A stretch of DNA of 64,000 bases from Epithemia pelagica (GCA_946965045.2 OX337238.1:2232001-2296000), one strand, 5' to 3'; counted from the first letter of the stretch, positions 18,390 through 30,024 are shown. The notes: generated from the letters alone by a model not told the origin. Translations and numbers: made by a program.

Positions 18390-20771
18390 ATGGATATGGA
18401 TAACTCATTTGCTCAGTGGATACGCGGGGACGAGCGTGTAAACGATGCAGAGGCGAAGGCGGTACTGGATGTGCTGCAATAGAGAAGCGGACCAGGAATA
18501 TTGAAGCTTAGTACGGCGAGGGATGCCTTGTTTGATGCCTTCAAAAGAAGACTCCTCAAGGATGATAATGATGTTGATGATACTGACGTGTCTGCGCTAG
18601 TATCCTTTGTTATCGAATCTCGCGATCAGTTCACCACTATTGACCAGTTTGAGAGAGGGAATATCTACAAGACCGCCAAGCTCCACAAGGAGCTTCTCCT
18701 CAGCAACAACTTGTCGGATTACGTGCAAGCCGCAGAGAATAGCTATGAGAATGCCAAGCCTTTCCTCGACTATCTATTGGAACTCCAGATGCATGATACG
18801 GATGGATTGGAGCCGGATGATAAAGTTTCTGAACCGAATCACTACGTATGCATCACAGCATCTTCTGGAACCGGGAAAACGCAGCTGGTGGCAACCGCGA
18901 GTCTCAAATACGAAGCGGCGACAACCATATACTTGAATTTTTCTCTTGAAGGCTCTAATCAACGGTTCTACAAACCTCACACGTCCAATCAATCAGGGGA
19001 ACTTTTAGTGAAGTTGATTGAAAAGTTCGCAGGGGAAGTTCGTGGCAGTTTGATCCCGGAAGAGGACAAAGACAAAGAACAGGAATGTGTGACAGCCCAT
19101 AATATTGGTCATTGGGCCAAGCATCATGACAATGGCACGTCCCTCTTCGTCCGCATCTTGCATGGCCTTCTGCTTAGCGATGAAGATCCCAACGTTTCGT
19201 CCCGGCTCTGCCACGGAAAAAAATTTTACCTCCAGGCGCTGAAAGCGGTGATCCAAGCAAAGAAAACTAAGTTCCTGGTGTTTCTTGATGAAGTGCCTCA
19301 AAAGACATCTGCTTATTTCAGTAATGTGCTGTGTCTGAGAGATGCACTCCGATACCTGGGCATTGCCCCTATCCTGATGAGTACCCAAATTGGATCTCAA
19401 GACTATGTGAGCGACAGCTCACGAGACTCGCTTGATGTCTGGACCGATGTCTTGTCAAGACTTCCTCCCTATGCACCCTTGCCTACAGGGTCATCGATTA
19501 GACCGTACATTGTTGAGTCGGAGCGTCCCCTCGTCCTTGCTAAGGTGTTGGAGCTGATAAACAGTGATGAGGGTGTCTCGTTGCGAGGAATTGTCGATGG
19601 AGTACGAAGTACGCTTCAGGAGACAAAGGGCGTTGCGTGGAAGTCAAACCCATCTCTTCAACTTGTGCAGCTTTTTGGTACGGATTTCGAAATTGACCAG
19701 GAGACATTCAGTTCGGCTCACAATCTTGTCGGCCATCACTTTGGATGTCTGCAACACCAAGTGAAGTTTGATCCGGAGAATCTTGGGGTCGAATACAAAT
19801 GTTCTGAGGCGAGATCGTTTGGCAAAACAGTTGCTGTGGCGCCCGTTAGCGCCACGTACGAGCCCCTACTCTACCTTGCTTTGGTGACATGGGACGAATC
19901 CATGCTGCCAGGTGCGAAAAATAGGTACTTCCCTTTGGTTGACAAGAAAGGCCACGCTCTAACTGTGAGGGAAGTCTTTGAAACCTACAAGCATGAATTC
20001 AAGCCCAGAGAAAATGCTGCAAATGTGCACGCTATAAAGAAGGATGGCGATTTGTTGGAAGTTCTCGTCCAGGCCTCTTTCACTTTGGCATCGATGAAAA
20101 TGAGCAATGATGACGGATGCTCTCTCCCCGGTGTTGCCCCTCTTGTTCGCCGGTTGATGATGAGAGGAAAGCTGAATGCCCTTCCGCAGACCCCTCCGTT
20201 ATTCGAGTCTATGATCAAAGGGTTTGATTGGCCCACGATGCCGGCACTTGGTGGCTCTAATTCTGGGTTGCCATCAGATAAACTCGGCAAGGACGCTTAT
20301 ACAGGCTTCCTCAAAAGACGTCCGGACAAAGAAATGGTCGATGGTTTCATTATTGAGGGCGGTGAAGCCCCTCTGTTCAGTATTGAATGCAAAAACTACA
20401 AAGATGGAGTTGACGCAACAATTTTGAAAGAAGTCTTCGTGAGGATCCCGTCGAGCGTGAAGTGCAGCTTTGTGTTTGTGTCCAGCATGAAGCGAGAGAC
20501 GTTCCAAATGACAAAGTTGGCTGACTTGAAGAAGTCTTTCATCAACCATAAGAACAAAGGCATCAGTGTCGTGAGATGGGAAGAGAACAAAGACCCATAC
20601 GTTTTGAAGGTGAAGGGCGGGGCTGAGTTCAAAGCTACTCAAACAGAGTTGCTCGTCCTCATCATCGAGGTTGGTACTATTGATGCCGGTGAGTTAGACC
20701 GAAGCAAGAAGCGTAATTCACCGCCCTGTTCAAACTTTCCGATGGGGACAAAACGTCATAAGAGTGGGTAA
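18390..20771 (+). pseudogene. Second Crinkler/RHS-type NTPase-nuclease, in-frame TAG near start
   Basis: The only ATG that fits is 18390, giving 30 codons, then TAG at 18480-18482, then 762 open codons to TAA at 20769-20771. The long part has no ATG until 18789, well inside the conserved body. Recognised parts: Walker A SSGTGKTQL (18861-18887), Walker B FLVFLDEVPQ (about 19275-19304), and a C-terminal PD-(D/E)XK motif in which DGFIIEGG leads to FSIECKNYKD (about 20338-20403). This is the RHS/CRN layout, but the sequence differs strongly from the gene at 14092. Explanations are a recent nonsense mutation, readthrough, or a tiny unrecognised intron whose acceptor would be the same TAG. Otherwise the frame is undamaged, so any inactivation would be recent. 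Confidence 0.7.
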
Positions 20772-21720
20772 ACATGAAACTCCCAACAAAGTATTCCCAA
20801 AACACAATTACCTACGAACACTCCTAGCTAGTTGTTGACTCAACACTCAACACAAAACCCACAACGAGGTCGAGGTATCTGAACTGGTAACTGGATGCCT
20901 GATCATCTAAAAAAGATAATCTTCACCAGAAAATCCGAACTTTTCATCGCGTTCCATTTCGGAAATTTTAGCAGAATTCGTAGTCTACCTACCTAGATCT
21001 CATGTTCGACATCCGAACATACGAAAAGACCTTTCATCTGCGTGTTTTCTTCTGAGAACTGCGAAAACACAAGAAGATCGCTCTACTCTAGTGATTGAAT
21101 TCTTTACTCAGTCTCTCTTACCCCTATAGTTACGAACCTTGGTGGTTGTCCCACGACCCACGAGCGCTCCATTATCCGTATACTCCTAGCAACAATCAGT
21201 TCTTCAAAAAGCCATGCCTCTCTCACATGTAGTCCAACAACTCTATCGCATTTCCCACACTCTTGAGACTCGAGACCCACCTAGTCCTCTGGTATGATAT
21301 CCCAGATCACAGAGACTATTGTTGTATGGCAACAAGATATTTTTCCGCCCATTGATTTATCTTCAAGCTCAAAGCGCAAGCTTTGGTTTGCACACGATGC
21401 AATCGTGAGACCCATCGCCACGACCCAATCTCTTATCCAGAGGTGCCTCCAAGGCAAGCTCCAAAAGTGAAATCCGTGAACTATACCTCTTTTATCCCTC
21501 TACACCTCGTGAATGAGGTGATTTTCTACGGGACAATACAACTAAACACTTCATTTGCGAATCACACCGAAGGTTTAGGATCAACGCTCCATCCTTCGTT
21601 AGGTCTTGATTGTGATCTTGACCCATATCCCACCTACTAGTTAGAGGAGTAGTTTTTCGATAGCTCAGTAGCCAGATGCCGGGCCTGCGCGACTCTTTTC
21701 GAGCGACCGAACCATGACCG
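20772..21720. other. Intergenic, nothing recognised
   Basis: About 950 bp with only short open frames and no recognised repeat. It may hold the promoter of the gene at 21721. Confidence 0.5.
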
Positions 21721-22830
21721 ATGAATGAGTCGGCAACTTTTGGCCACACAGAGGTGAAAGATCGGAACGACACAATGGGAAATAGGATTCGACTACAACG
21801 ACCTTGGACACGTTGGTGGTGGTTGTCCATGTTGCTTGCGTTTGCCAGGAGGAAAGCTGCAACAGTACAAGTTTCAGGATTGGCGCCCCGAACCTCGGCG
21901 CGAGCAGCGTTCCAACGGATGAGGAAGCAACACCGAACGCCGCAGACATGCTACCAACAACAACAACCACAACGCAATGCGCCTCTGGAAGGACAACAAT
22001 CCAACCTGTTTCAAGCAAACACTAGAAAAGAGCATTTACATGCTTGTTGTATGGATACTACTACCATTCAAGAGTTTCGTTCGTCGCATTTTATGTCACG
22101 ACGAAGAGCCGTTGAAAGAGGCATTGGGACGACAGTTCTTTTGGCCTGTTCCATAGTTGACGGTACGGAACCAGTCAAAGCAGCCGAACCAGCACGACAA
22201 TTGGAATTGTGTTTGGTATCTCTGTTACGAACCCTTTACTGGGCCCAAAATCTGTCGCTTCGCATGCGCACTGCACAACAAGCTGGTTCCCTACAAGGAC
22301 AACGGGAAGCCTACGTGGAGGCTCGATTAGGAGCCAAGGCTATTTTGACATCAGGAGGAAGGACACAAGGACTCTTGGGGAGTCCACCGACTCCCATGGC
22401 TGCTCAAAACTTGTACATACTTTCCACCTTGCAATTGCCAGCCTGTTTGCGTGATTTACAAACTGCCTACAATCCCAACAACAACGTCTTGTTGGAACCA
22501 CGATGTCAGGACCTCAAGGAGGCCTTGGCCAGTTTGGTGGAATTTGATGGAATGGATACCTTGCAAGATCCCTCACCCCGATCGTCCCTCACCTTGTCCC
22601 AATGGAATGATAAGAAACAAGTCTATGTCCAACGCTTGTTGGACGAACGCATTGTGTTCTTGAGTCAACAAATTCTCAATTCCTATCCATCGCAGCCAGT
22701 GGAAACGAGTCGCAATTATATACAACGATACTATCCCGATGAAGCTCCGCCGCCACCATCACCACCACCACCACGAGACGACGTGTCCCAGGATGAAGCT
22801 AGTCCTAGTAGTAGCACTGAAACAACGTAA
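21721..22830 (+). CDS. Hypothetical plastid, possibly thylakoid-lumen, protein
   Basis: Single exon of 369 residues; starts at 21721 or 21775 are possible. The N-terminus has a short hydrophobic stretch (WWWLSMLLAFA) followed by an Arg-rich region, compatible with secretory plus plastid transit parts. An internal segment reads RRRAVERGIGTTVLLACSIV and ends VKAAEP. That is a twin-arginine pair, hydrophobic core and A-x-A-like cleavage site as in thylakoid Tat signals. The mature part is helical and of no family I recognise. The C-terminus has a Pro-rich run coded by CCACCATCACCACC repeats. The location is inferred from the signals only. Confidence 0.6.
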   Translation: MNESATFGHTEVKDRNDTMGNRIRLQRPWTRWWWLSMLLAFARRKAATVQVSGLAPRTSARAAFQRMRKQHRTPQTCYQQQQPQRNAPLEGQQSNLFQANTRKEHLHACCMDTTTIQEFRSSHFMSRRRAVERGIGTTVLLACSIVDGTEPVKAAEPARQLELCLVSLLRTLYWAQNLSLRMRTAQQAGSLQGQREAYVEARLGAKAILTSGGRTQGLLGSPPTPMAAQNLYILSTLQLPACLRDLQTAYNPNNNVLLEPRCQDLKEALASLVEFDGMDTLQDPSPRSSLTLSQWNDKKQVYVQRLLDERIVFLSQQILNSYPSQPVETSRNYIQRYYPDEAPPPPSPPPPRDDVSQDEASPSSSTETT

Positions 22831-23155
22831 TCCATACACGACTATGCACTCGGTTTCTTTTGTGTTTGTTGTGGTTTCTCTCCCGATGCATGGTATGGCG
22901 GGTAGGAACACAACTGTTGAATGCCATTGGTATGCACACCCCGCACTCGGCTGTGCTTCGTCCAGAACCAAGACTCTTCTCTCTCGTCAGATGAGCAAGA
23001 CTGTTGTTGGGGTCCAAAGGAAAGTAAGATCCATCTGGCCGTAGAGGAACGAGTTTGTCGTGTCCCACCACTGTAGTGTGATTTCTCTCACAAAGTAGTA
23101 TCGTGACGATTTTCAACCTCTGGTACGCTAGCACCACTCGAGCGCGAGGCACCTG
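22831..23155. other. Intergenic, 3' regions of convergent genes
   Basis: These 325 bp separate two convergent genes. Nothing specific was recognised. Confidence 0.5.
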
Positions 23156-25012
23156 TCACGACCGCCATGGCAACCACATTCTCCACTGGCCATTTGGGTC
23201 GGATTCCTCAGCTTTCCTCCGTAGGAACTTTGCGTCGTTTCCCGACACACCATGAGTGGCAGTCGCAACCGCACAGTACAATGATGACGACGACGACAAC
23301 GAGGAAGAGGAACACCAGAGGACGGAGGGATTGCGACGGAGCAACTGATAAATGGTGGTCAACTCACAGCTGTCTTGCTGTGGTGGCTTGGACGGCCGGG
23401 CCGCTGCTGCGGCGGCCAATTGAAAGGCATACAATCCAGTCACTGGATCCACACGATTCAAGACACTGGGAGCCGCTCGACACAAATCATGAATGCCATC
23501 CATCCAACCATATCCCAAGCACAAGGCTCGATGCAAGGCAAGTTGGGAAATGTATTTCTTCTTCTTGTCGTCGTCGGCGTCGGAATCGAGTGGCAAGGAG
23601 GCAGGAATCAGAGCCGCTTGAGGGTGAATTTGCAACAAGAGCGTCAACATGGTCCAAGATTCCTCTGGATGCTGCTGTTTGGGTTGGTGGATGCGGTATG
23701 CCAAGGACAAGCGACCTCCTCCTCCTTTTCGTTTCGGTTGGTGATGTGCGGTATTGGAACAAGACGTAACCGACAACGAGTTTGGAACAACTTGTTGTTC
23801 TGGTCGTGGACGAGGAGTGTCAACAATGCGGTCCACTCCCAAGGCCACATGAAGAGGCAGACAATTGGAATGGTCCCTTTCCCAAACCTGATGTCGATAC
23901 TTGGAAAGACAATACTCGAGAATTTCGCAAGGACAACCCAGCGACCCCAACGAGACGGCCGCATGTACCACATGGAGTGCCGAGGAAATGTTGCGATTGG
24001 TATCATCATCATCATCATCATCACCATACTCCTCGTCACCCATGAAAGACAATCCCTGTCGTTGCCTTGCCATGGCATGCAACACCAAGTCCACCTTGTG
24101 CCAAAAATCAGATGTTTCTTGATTGTGAGTGTCGTGATGAGTTTCCATGACATCTTGCACAGATTCTTCTTCTGCTTTGTCTGCAGAGGTACTCATGGTT
24201 GTCGTCGTAAGCATGCTATTGTTGTTGCTGTTGTTACTCCTCTTGTTAGGGACAATGACAACTCCACTGGGTCGTCCCTCCCACAAGGCCGAAAGGACGG
24301 ACGCTCCATATTTGGTCCGTCTTAAGAGGGTTTCCGGTGCCGCCCGAATCAAGGTTTGCAAAATCGCTGGACTTGCTTGACAGGTACAAGCCATGTGCAA
24401 TGGCAAATCACCCTGTCGTCGTGATCTCCAGGTGGCGGTCGCCGGTGCCGCCTGTAACAAGGCATGAATCACGGCCACAGGTGGTTGATATTGACAACAG
24501 GCAACAAACAAGGGTGTTTCCCATGTATCGCCATCTTGATACCAGGCATCCCAGGGACAATCTTTTACGTGTTGTTGGACACGATCCCAATTCCAATCCA
24601 AGACCAAATCGTACAATTCACAACTTGGAGAAGCACAAGAAGAAGAAGAACCTGTGGTGGAATCCTCTCGAAAGCCCAAAATGTCGGTGCGACCACCAAC
24701 CTTGAGAACAAAGGAAGGAATCCAGCCTTCCATACGAAGTAACCTGATTGAACGGGCGACTGCTTCACACCAGACTCTCCACATAACCTTCCAATCACTA
24801 ACCGACGGAACGGAGAGGGCATTCATGGTGGCCTGGCAAGAACCTGCCACCAAACCCAAAAACCGAGCTACAATTATTGGATTGAATCGCACAATCACAT
24901 CGTCTTCTTGTTGATCCGGTAGATCTTTTTTGGTTCGACCATCAGCAACCAATGGGAAGAACCACTCCATGACCGATTGGATCCAGGGCATGGTGGTTGT
25001 GGTTGGCATCAT
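23156..25012 (-). CDS. Ankyrin-repeat-like protein, diatom type
   Basis: Single exon of 618 residues from ATG 25012. Ankyrin-like helix pairs recur: TPLFVACCQYQPPVAVIHAL, DLPLHMACTCQASPAILQ, LPLHVALG, LALHRALCLGY. The repeats are degenerate and separated by low-complexity linkers, including seven Asp coded by a GAT run, plus Ser, Asn and Lys runs. Diatoms have large families of such proteins, typically of unknown partner. No transmembrane segment or targeting signal is clear. An 11-residue stretch VLHAMARQRQG (about residue 315) is also found in the next gene. Confidence 0.75.
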   Translation of the reverse strand: MMPTTTTMPWIQSVMEWFFPLVADGRTKKDLPDQQEDDVIVRFNPIIVARFLGLVAGSCQATMNALSVPSVSDWKVMWRVWCEAVARSIRLLRMEGWIPSFVLKVGGRTDILGFREDSTTGSSSSCASPSCELYDLVLDWNWDRVQQHVKDCPWDAWYQDGDTWETPLFVACCQYQPPVAVIHALLQAAPATATWRSRRQGDLPLHMACTCQASPAILQTLIRAAPETLLRRTKYGASVLSALWEGRPSGVVIVPNKRSNNSNNNSMLTTTTMSTSADKAEEESVQDVMETHHDTHNQETSDFWHKVDLVLHAMARQRQGLSFMGDEEYGDDDDDDDTNRNISSALHVVHAAVSLGSLGCPCEILEYCLSKYRHQVWERDHSNCLPLHVALGVDRIVDTPRPRPEQQVVPNSLSVTSCSNTAHHQPKRKGGGGRLSLAYRIHQPKQQHPEESWTMLTLLLQIHPQAALIPASLPLDSDADDDKKKKYISQLALHRALCLGYGWMDGIHDLCRAAPSVLNRVDPVTGLYAFQLAAAAAARPSKPPQQDSCELTTIYQLLRRNPSVLWCSSSSLSSSSSLYCAVATATHGVSGNDAKFLRRKAEESDPNGQWRMWLPWRS

Positions 25013-25349
25013 CCTTTTGGCGCAAAACGAAGAACATGCGAGGTTGGTGGCATAGTCATGTCATTGACATTTTTTCAAAAGAGGCCATTTATTTTTCCAT
25101 TGAAATTTCTCATCAAGCATCATACTCTCAAGCGTGAAAATCAACTCGTGAATAAAAAGGTTGAATAGTCAGTTCATTTATGTTCTTCATTCACGAATAG
25201 AATCAGCTGGGACATATCTCTATTGTAAGCTTCTACAATAAGGTTAACCTTACTTCCCTGTGATGGCTACTTTTTATCCTACAGTAAAATGTCACAGAAA
25301 AAAATGAGGCGTTGTTGTGTTTGTCGTATCACCATGATCGAGAATTTCG
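25013..25349. promoter_or_regulatory. Divergent intergenic region
   Basis: These 337 bp lie between divergent starts at 25012 and 25350 and should include both promoters. They are AT-rich relative to the flanking genes. No specific motif was identified. Confidence 0.4.
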
Positions 25350-26186
25350 ATGTACGCGATGACGATGATGATGATGAAACAATTCTTGTTCCTGTTTGGT
25401 AGCAGTAGGATCGTCTCTGGATTCCCTCTCTGGCCTCTCCCCAGGACGTTGTACGGCGAGACAGAGGTCCAATCCTCGCCAAGAAACCATTTCTCCTTGC
25501 AAGCGTCCTCCTCCTCCATGGAATACCCCGATGAAAACGACCGAGTCTCGGCCAGTGTGGTGTATTTTGACATTCAAGTGGCCCAACAAGATCTTGGTCG
25601 ACTCGTGTTTGAGTTGGCCAATCCTTCACCCTTGCCGTTGCATACGGAAAATATCATTCAATTGGCCAAGGGATCACGACGGGGCGTGGATCCCCTCGCG
25701 CACTATGTCGGTTGCGAATTTGACTATTCACCCTTGACGGTGGAAGACGGCTTGGTTGGTCGGTATCGATGGAGTCATCAATTGCGTGGTCGGGGACGCA
25801 ATGGCATTGGCCGAGCCGATCAACCCATTGTGGAGGCGGACAATCAACGACGCAACACTCATTCCTGTTTTGGAGGCCAATACTACGGCGTATCCACCAC
25901 GACCTACACGGACAAGGATGACGAGCTTCGAGTGGATGGTGAAGAGGCAGATCCTCTGGTCTTGTTGACGGTGCCCATTTTGGGACCGGGTCAAGGTATG
26001 AGCAAATTCAGTATCGTTCGAGTGGGTGAATCTCCCAAGGAATGGGGCGATCGATTGCTCTTGAATTCGGGCGTGATTGGCAAATTACAACCCTCGTCAT
26101 TGCCAGTCTTGCATGCCATGGCCCGACAGCGGCAAGGACCTCCCACCGTTGTGGGAGCAGGAGTACTCGATAATTCTGGGGAATGA
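25350..26186 (+). CDS. Divergent cyclophilin-like protein, probably plastid-targeted
   Basis: Single exon of 278 residues. The N-terminus has Met repeats, a hydrophobic core (MKQFLFLFGSSRIVSG) and a Phe at the likely cleavage point (SGFPLW), resembling the diatom plastid motif. The segment VYFDIQVAQQDLGRLVFELA, followed by PLPLHTENIIQLAKG, matches the first strands and helix of cyclophilin-type peptidyl-prolyl isomerases. The active-site block FHR..QGGD is not found, so isomerase activity is doubtful. The C-terminus contains SIVRVGESPKEWGDRLLLNS and then VLHAMARQRQG, shared with the preceding protein. A role in the plastid is inferred. Confidence 0.6.
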   Translation: MYAMTMMMMKQFLFLFGSSRIVSGFPLWPLPRTLYGETEVQSSPRNHFSLQASSSSMEYPDENDRVSASVVYFDIQVAQQDLGRLVFELANPSPLPLHTENIIQLAKGSRRGVDPLAHYVGCEFDYSPLTVEDGLVGRYRWSHQLRGRGRNGIGRADQPIVEADNQRRNTHSCFGGQYYGVSTTTYTDKDDELRVDGEEADPLVLLTVPILGPGQGMSKFSIVRVGESPKEWGDRLLLNSGVIGKLQPSSLPVLHAMARQRQGPPTVVGAGVLDNSGE

Positions 26187-26536
26187 AAACCACAAACGAC
26201 GACGACGATAACAAGAAGAAGAAGAAGACAATCAGTCAATCCATGAAACCACTCGAGCAACAACTTGGATCATTTTCTCTTTTCGAGTAAACACACACGA
26301 GCCACGTTATTGCTCCCCCTGTATCGTACGCAACTGTGATGAACTTTCAAAGCAGTGCCAAACGGTGTGAATATAGTCACCTCTATGGAAAAAGATTCAA
26401 TCGCTTTCGTATGTCTTTTTTACCTAGTTATAAATGTTTTCTTAACGCAATGATTCAAAGGTCATGGTTTTGTGCATTGGTTTTGGTAGGCATTCCCCCA
26501 CATTCTCTCGTGTCCACACTGGGTGTGACTGTTGGT
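26187..26536. other. Intergenic, 3' regions of convergent genes
   Basis: These 350 bp include a short (GAA)n tract near 26213. No gene recognised. Confidence 0.5.
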
Positions 26537-27973
26537 TTACGCCACATGATAGACGTCGCCTTCCATCAAAGACTTGAGGTACTTGACTTCGGCCTCGTCA
26601 TTTTCCTTGAGGGCCGATGTGACAATCATAAAGTCCAACAAATCGTCCAAATCGGTCTCGGCCAATTTGGCAAATTGGACAATAAAGAGGACAAATTCTT
26701 GGCAGTTCAATTTCTGATCTCGATCCACATCAAACGCATCCATGAGCTCAATCGCTTCGTTCACAGTCGACTTCATGCTACTGGTTTCTTCAAATTTGCT
26801 GTACCAAAGAGAAGGGAACCAACAAACAACACGTCAGATCAAGCACTGCACAAAACAACGATCCACAAACAAACAATGTTTCTCAGTGTTGACGTACCGC
26901 AAGCCCAAAATCATTTCATCGAGACTGACCGCACCATCATTGTCCAAATCCCACAAGATAAAGAGTTTTTGACAACGTGCCAATTGCGACTTGGCGACAC
27001 TTTCATTGTGTTTTTCCACCGCTTCTTGGAGATCCAACACTTCTTGCACGGTTTCTTCCAACATTAAAATGGCCAAGAGTTCGTCCGTGGTAATAGTCAC
27101 GGGTTCACTGGCCGCCTTGGTCATGGCGTCGGCCACGTCGTCAAATTCAATATGTTCGGGCGAGGCGGCGACAATGTTAATGATAAATTTGGCAAACTGT
27201 TCGTAATCCAAACTACGAGAATGGTTCTCGTCAAACAAGAAGAGGGCCACCATGGCAGCCTTGCTGGAATCTTCCAAATCTTCCGACAAGCGGTACATGC
27301 CCATGACGACTTCTTTAAAGTCCACGGAACCATTGCCGTCCGTGTCAAACAAATCAAACAAGGCCTTCATGCGTTTGTCCACCAAAATCTTGCGCGATTT
27401 CTCCTCTTCCTTGACGACGGCCGTCATGTCTTCCGAGACAATGGCACCAGCCACATTTTCTTCAAAGGTGTTGCCCGTCTTGGAGAAAATGACGGCCATG
27501 ACCATCATTTCCGAAACTTCGTGAAAGGTCGTTCCCAAAGCTTCCGCCAAGGTTTCGGCCATGCTCTTAAAGTCCGTCTTGTTCAATTTGCCGCTGCCCT
27601 CCTTGTCAAAGGTGGCAATCCGATCAATGGCCAACACCAAGGATTCTTCAAAGTTGACATCGCCTCGAATTTTGCGCATTCCATCGGCCAACTCGGTCGC
27701 ATCGACGGCACCGTCACCATCCTTGTCCAACAATTCAAACAAGGTGTCGAGTTTCTCATCGTCACTCATGTCCGCCAATTCATCGAGCAGGGCTCGTTCG
27801 GCCACCAAACTCATAATGGTAAAGTCCAAGACAGCTCGGGTAAACTTGACATACTGACTGGCATCCTTGGCCTTGCCCGACTGCTTGAAACTGCCACTCA
27901 GTTGCGCCGCATGGCGAATTTTGGAATTTTTCATGGCGGCATCCTTCTTGCTTTGCGTTTCTTCCGACGACAT
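26537..27973 (-). CDS. Six-EF-hand calcium-binding protein
   Basis: Exons 27973-26898 and 26798-26537, joined across a 99 bp intron (GTACGT...GGTACAG) that falls inside an Arg codon. About 445 residues. Canonical EF-hand loops: DKDGDGAVDATEL, DTDGNGSVDFKEV, DLDNDGAVSLDEM. Weaker loops, each following a canonical one: DKEGSGKLNKTDF, DENHSRSLDYEQF, DVDRDQKLNCQEF. This gives three EF pairs separated by helical linkers. There is no catalytic domain, transmembrane segment or targeting signal, so it looks like a cytosolic calcium sensor or buffer. It is not calmodulin, which has four hands and about 149 residues. Confidence 0.85.
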
Positions 27974-28599
27974 GGTTTTCTGTTTGAGGGATCGTTTGTA
28001 CTAGTAGTCTTGGGCGTTTATGTTGTCTCCGGCTGTTTCTTCTTGAAAGGTTTGACACGTCTTCTCTTCTCGTCGTGACAACACCACAAGTGGGTCTTTT
28101 TGTAAGCTTCGCGTCGTTTTTGCTCTTGGAAAGCGTATCTTTTTCGACATGAATCCTGTGTTCGCTTCTTCTTCTCGAATCTCCTCACCCAACCTTGGTA
28201 CAGTTCTCGCGATAGTCAAAAGATACGGTTTGCCAGCTCAGCACAAATTTGGCGGTCCCACAGGAAAGCAGCCCGAGTTTCGCATCAAAATCCCAAACCA
28301 TGAACCCATGGCCCCTACTAATACTAAGGGCATTCGGAAAAATGGGATGGAACAATGGCATACTATACTCTATGTCAGGTTCTTGTGCCGGATCCGAGCC
28401 CCCTGGCGGCTTTTCGTTGGCCCTTTTGATGCTGCTTGGACGTGCACCTTCGCCTCTCGTCGTTGGGCATAAAACGACGACTATATATCTGCAAGACACT
28501 CTCCCATACTATGGATACACAAAACAAAGAAAGTTGCAACGCTTCATTCTATTGATCATTTCTGTTTTAGAAAATTGTCGATTCTTCTATGCGATTCTT
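27974..28599. other. Intergenic, nothing recognised
   Basis: About 626 bp containing the promoter of the EF-hand gene and the 3' region of homoserine dehydrogenase. Open frames here have no family resemblance. Confidence 0.5.
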
Positions 28600-30024
28600 C
28601 TATGATTCGCTGGGTAACACGGGCATGGCCACGGCGGAAAGACTACTGTCTTTTTGGAGAGCCTCCAACAAGGATTGAACTTGACTGTAGGAGCATTCCT
28701 CGGTTATCCACGCACAGGTTCCTTCAGTTCCGGCCGAGGATGGCAGTGGACCTGCAGTCGCCAGGGGGACCCCACACTCGTTACAGTGGGTCTCGACTAC
28801 CGTCGGTTCCGTCGTTGCGACACGGATATAAAAGGCACTCCGAAATTCACTCGTGCTCTCCAACGTCGTTTGGTGCGGAAAGGGATCGCAACTGGAATCA
28901 AAGACACTGTTGGCAATTCTCCAAATGTCGGCCACTACCGAATTGGCGGTGGGGAAGCGTCCTGCTCCGGGACCGGTATACAAACAGGGTCCCATATTCT
29001 GGGACGTTACCGCCACGGCATTGCCACTGCCGCGCACCGAGGCCAAGAAATGTGTCTGGGGTACCAAGGCCGGCAAGACATGAATGGACACCTTCTTCTT
29101 CTTGTTCGTGTCGCTTTCGTCGTCGTCACTACACGAGGCGGTGCCCAAGAGTTTAATCGTACAGGATTGGGCCTTGGCGTAGGCAAAGTCCGCGGCGGTA
29201 ATTTGGGAAATGCCCACACACGCCATGCTATCGGGAACAATGGTGGTACCAAAGGCCAGTTTGGCCAAGAGAGCTAATTTGGCTCGGACGTCATGTCCTT
29301 CGACATCGGCTGTGGGATCGGCTTCGGCATAGCCCAAGTCTTGAGCTTCCTTCAAGACAGCCATGTAGTCGGCCCCCGCTTCCATTTTGGTCAACATAAA
29401 GTTGGTCGTTCCATTGGCAATCCCTTGGAGTTGGGTAATGGTATCGGGTGTATAGGCAGTTTGTAGGGCATTGATAATGGGAATACCTCCACAGACGGCT
29501 GCTTCATAGAGCAATGGTTTCTTGGCCGCCAAGGCAGCCTGCCGCAATTCGTCCAAATGCTCGGCCAAGAGGGCCTTGTTGGCCGTCACGACGGATTTGC
29601 CCTTTTGCAAGGCCTCCAAGACAACCGTTTTGGCCAATCCGGTACCACCCATGACTTCGACAACACAGTCAATCGATTCATTGTCCAAAATATCTTGGGG
29701 GTTGGTCGTAAACAAGGTGGCCGGAGCCGCAAAGTCGCGTGGTTTGGTCAAGGAACGGACGCATATTTTTTCAATGGCCACCTTGGACGAGGCCGATTTT
29801 AACAATTCATAGACGCCTCCTCCTGTAAAAAAAGTTTTTGCCATGGCAAAAGAGAACGACGGTTGTCAGCGAATGGATACTGTATGTAGTCGAAAATAGG
29901 AGCCAGCAAAACACAACACGCACTATCCTACAAAATACAAAAGGAACAAACAACTACCAGAGGCTCACGCACCGACAGTTCCTCCTCCAAAAATTCCAAT
30001 TTTGAGCAACGGGGAGGATGCCAT
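28600..30024 (-). CDS. Homoserine dehydrogenase, monofunctional
   Basis: Reduces aspartate semialdehyde to homoserine, leading to Thr, Met and Ile. Exon 1 is 30024-29973 (52 nt) and exon 2 is 29822-28600, with a 150 bp intron. The splice rebuilds the NAD(P)-binding turn KIGIFGGGTVGGGVYELL, which the larger exon alone lacks. Further family signatures: VVEVMGGTG, ANKALLAEH, YEAAVCGGIPII, NGTTNFMLT, and the catalytic helix GHDVRAKLALLAKLAFG. About 424 residues; no aspartate kinase domain is fused on this gene. No transit peptide is visible, so it is probably cytosolic. Confidence 0.93.

Noticed and set aside
26336-27067. 243-codon + frame over the EF-hand gene
   Set aside because: It spans the intron and mirrors EF-hand codons; the minus-strand gene explains the region.
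28185-28499. 104-codon minus frame between EF-hand and homoserine dehydrogenase genes
   Set aside because: No homology, no conserved start context, and the opposite strand is equally open.
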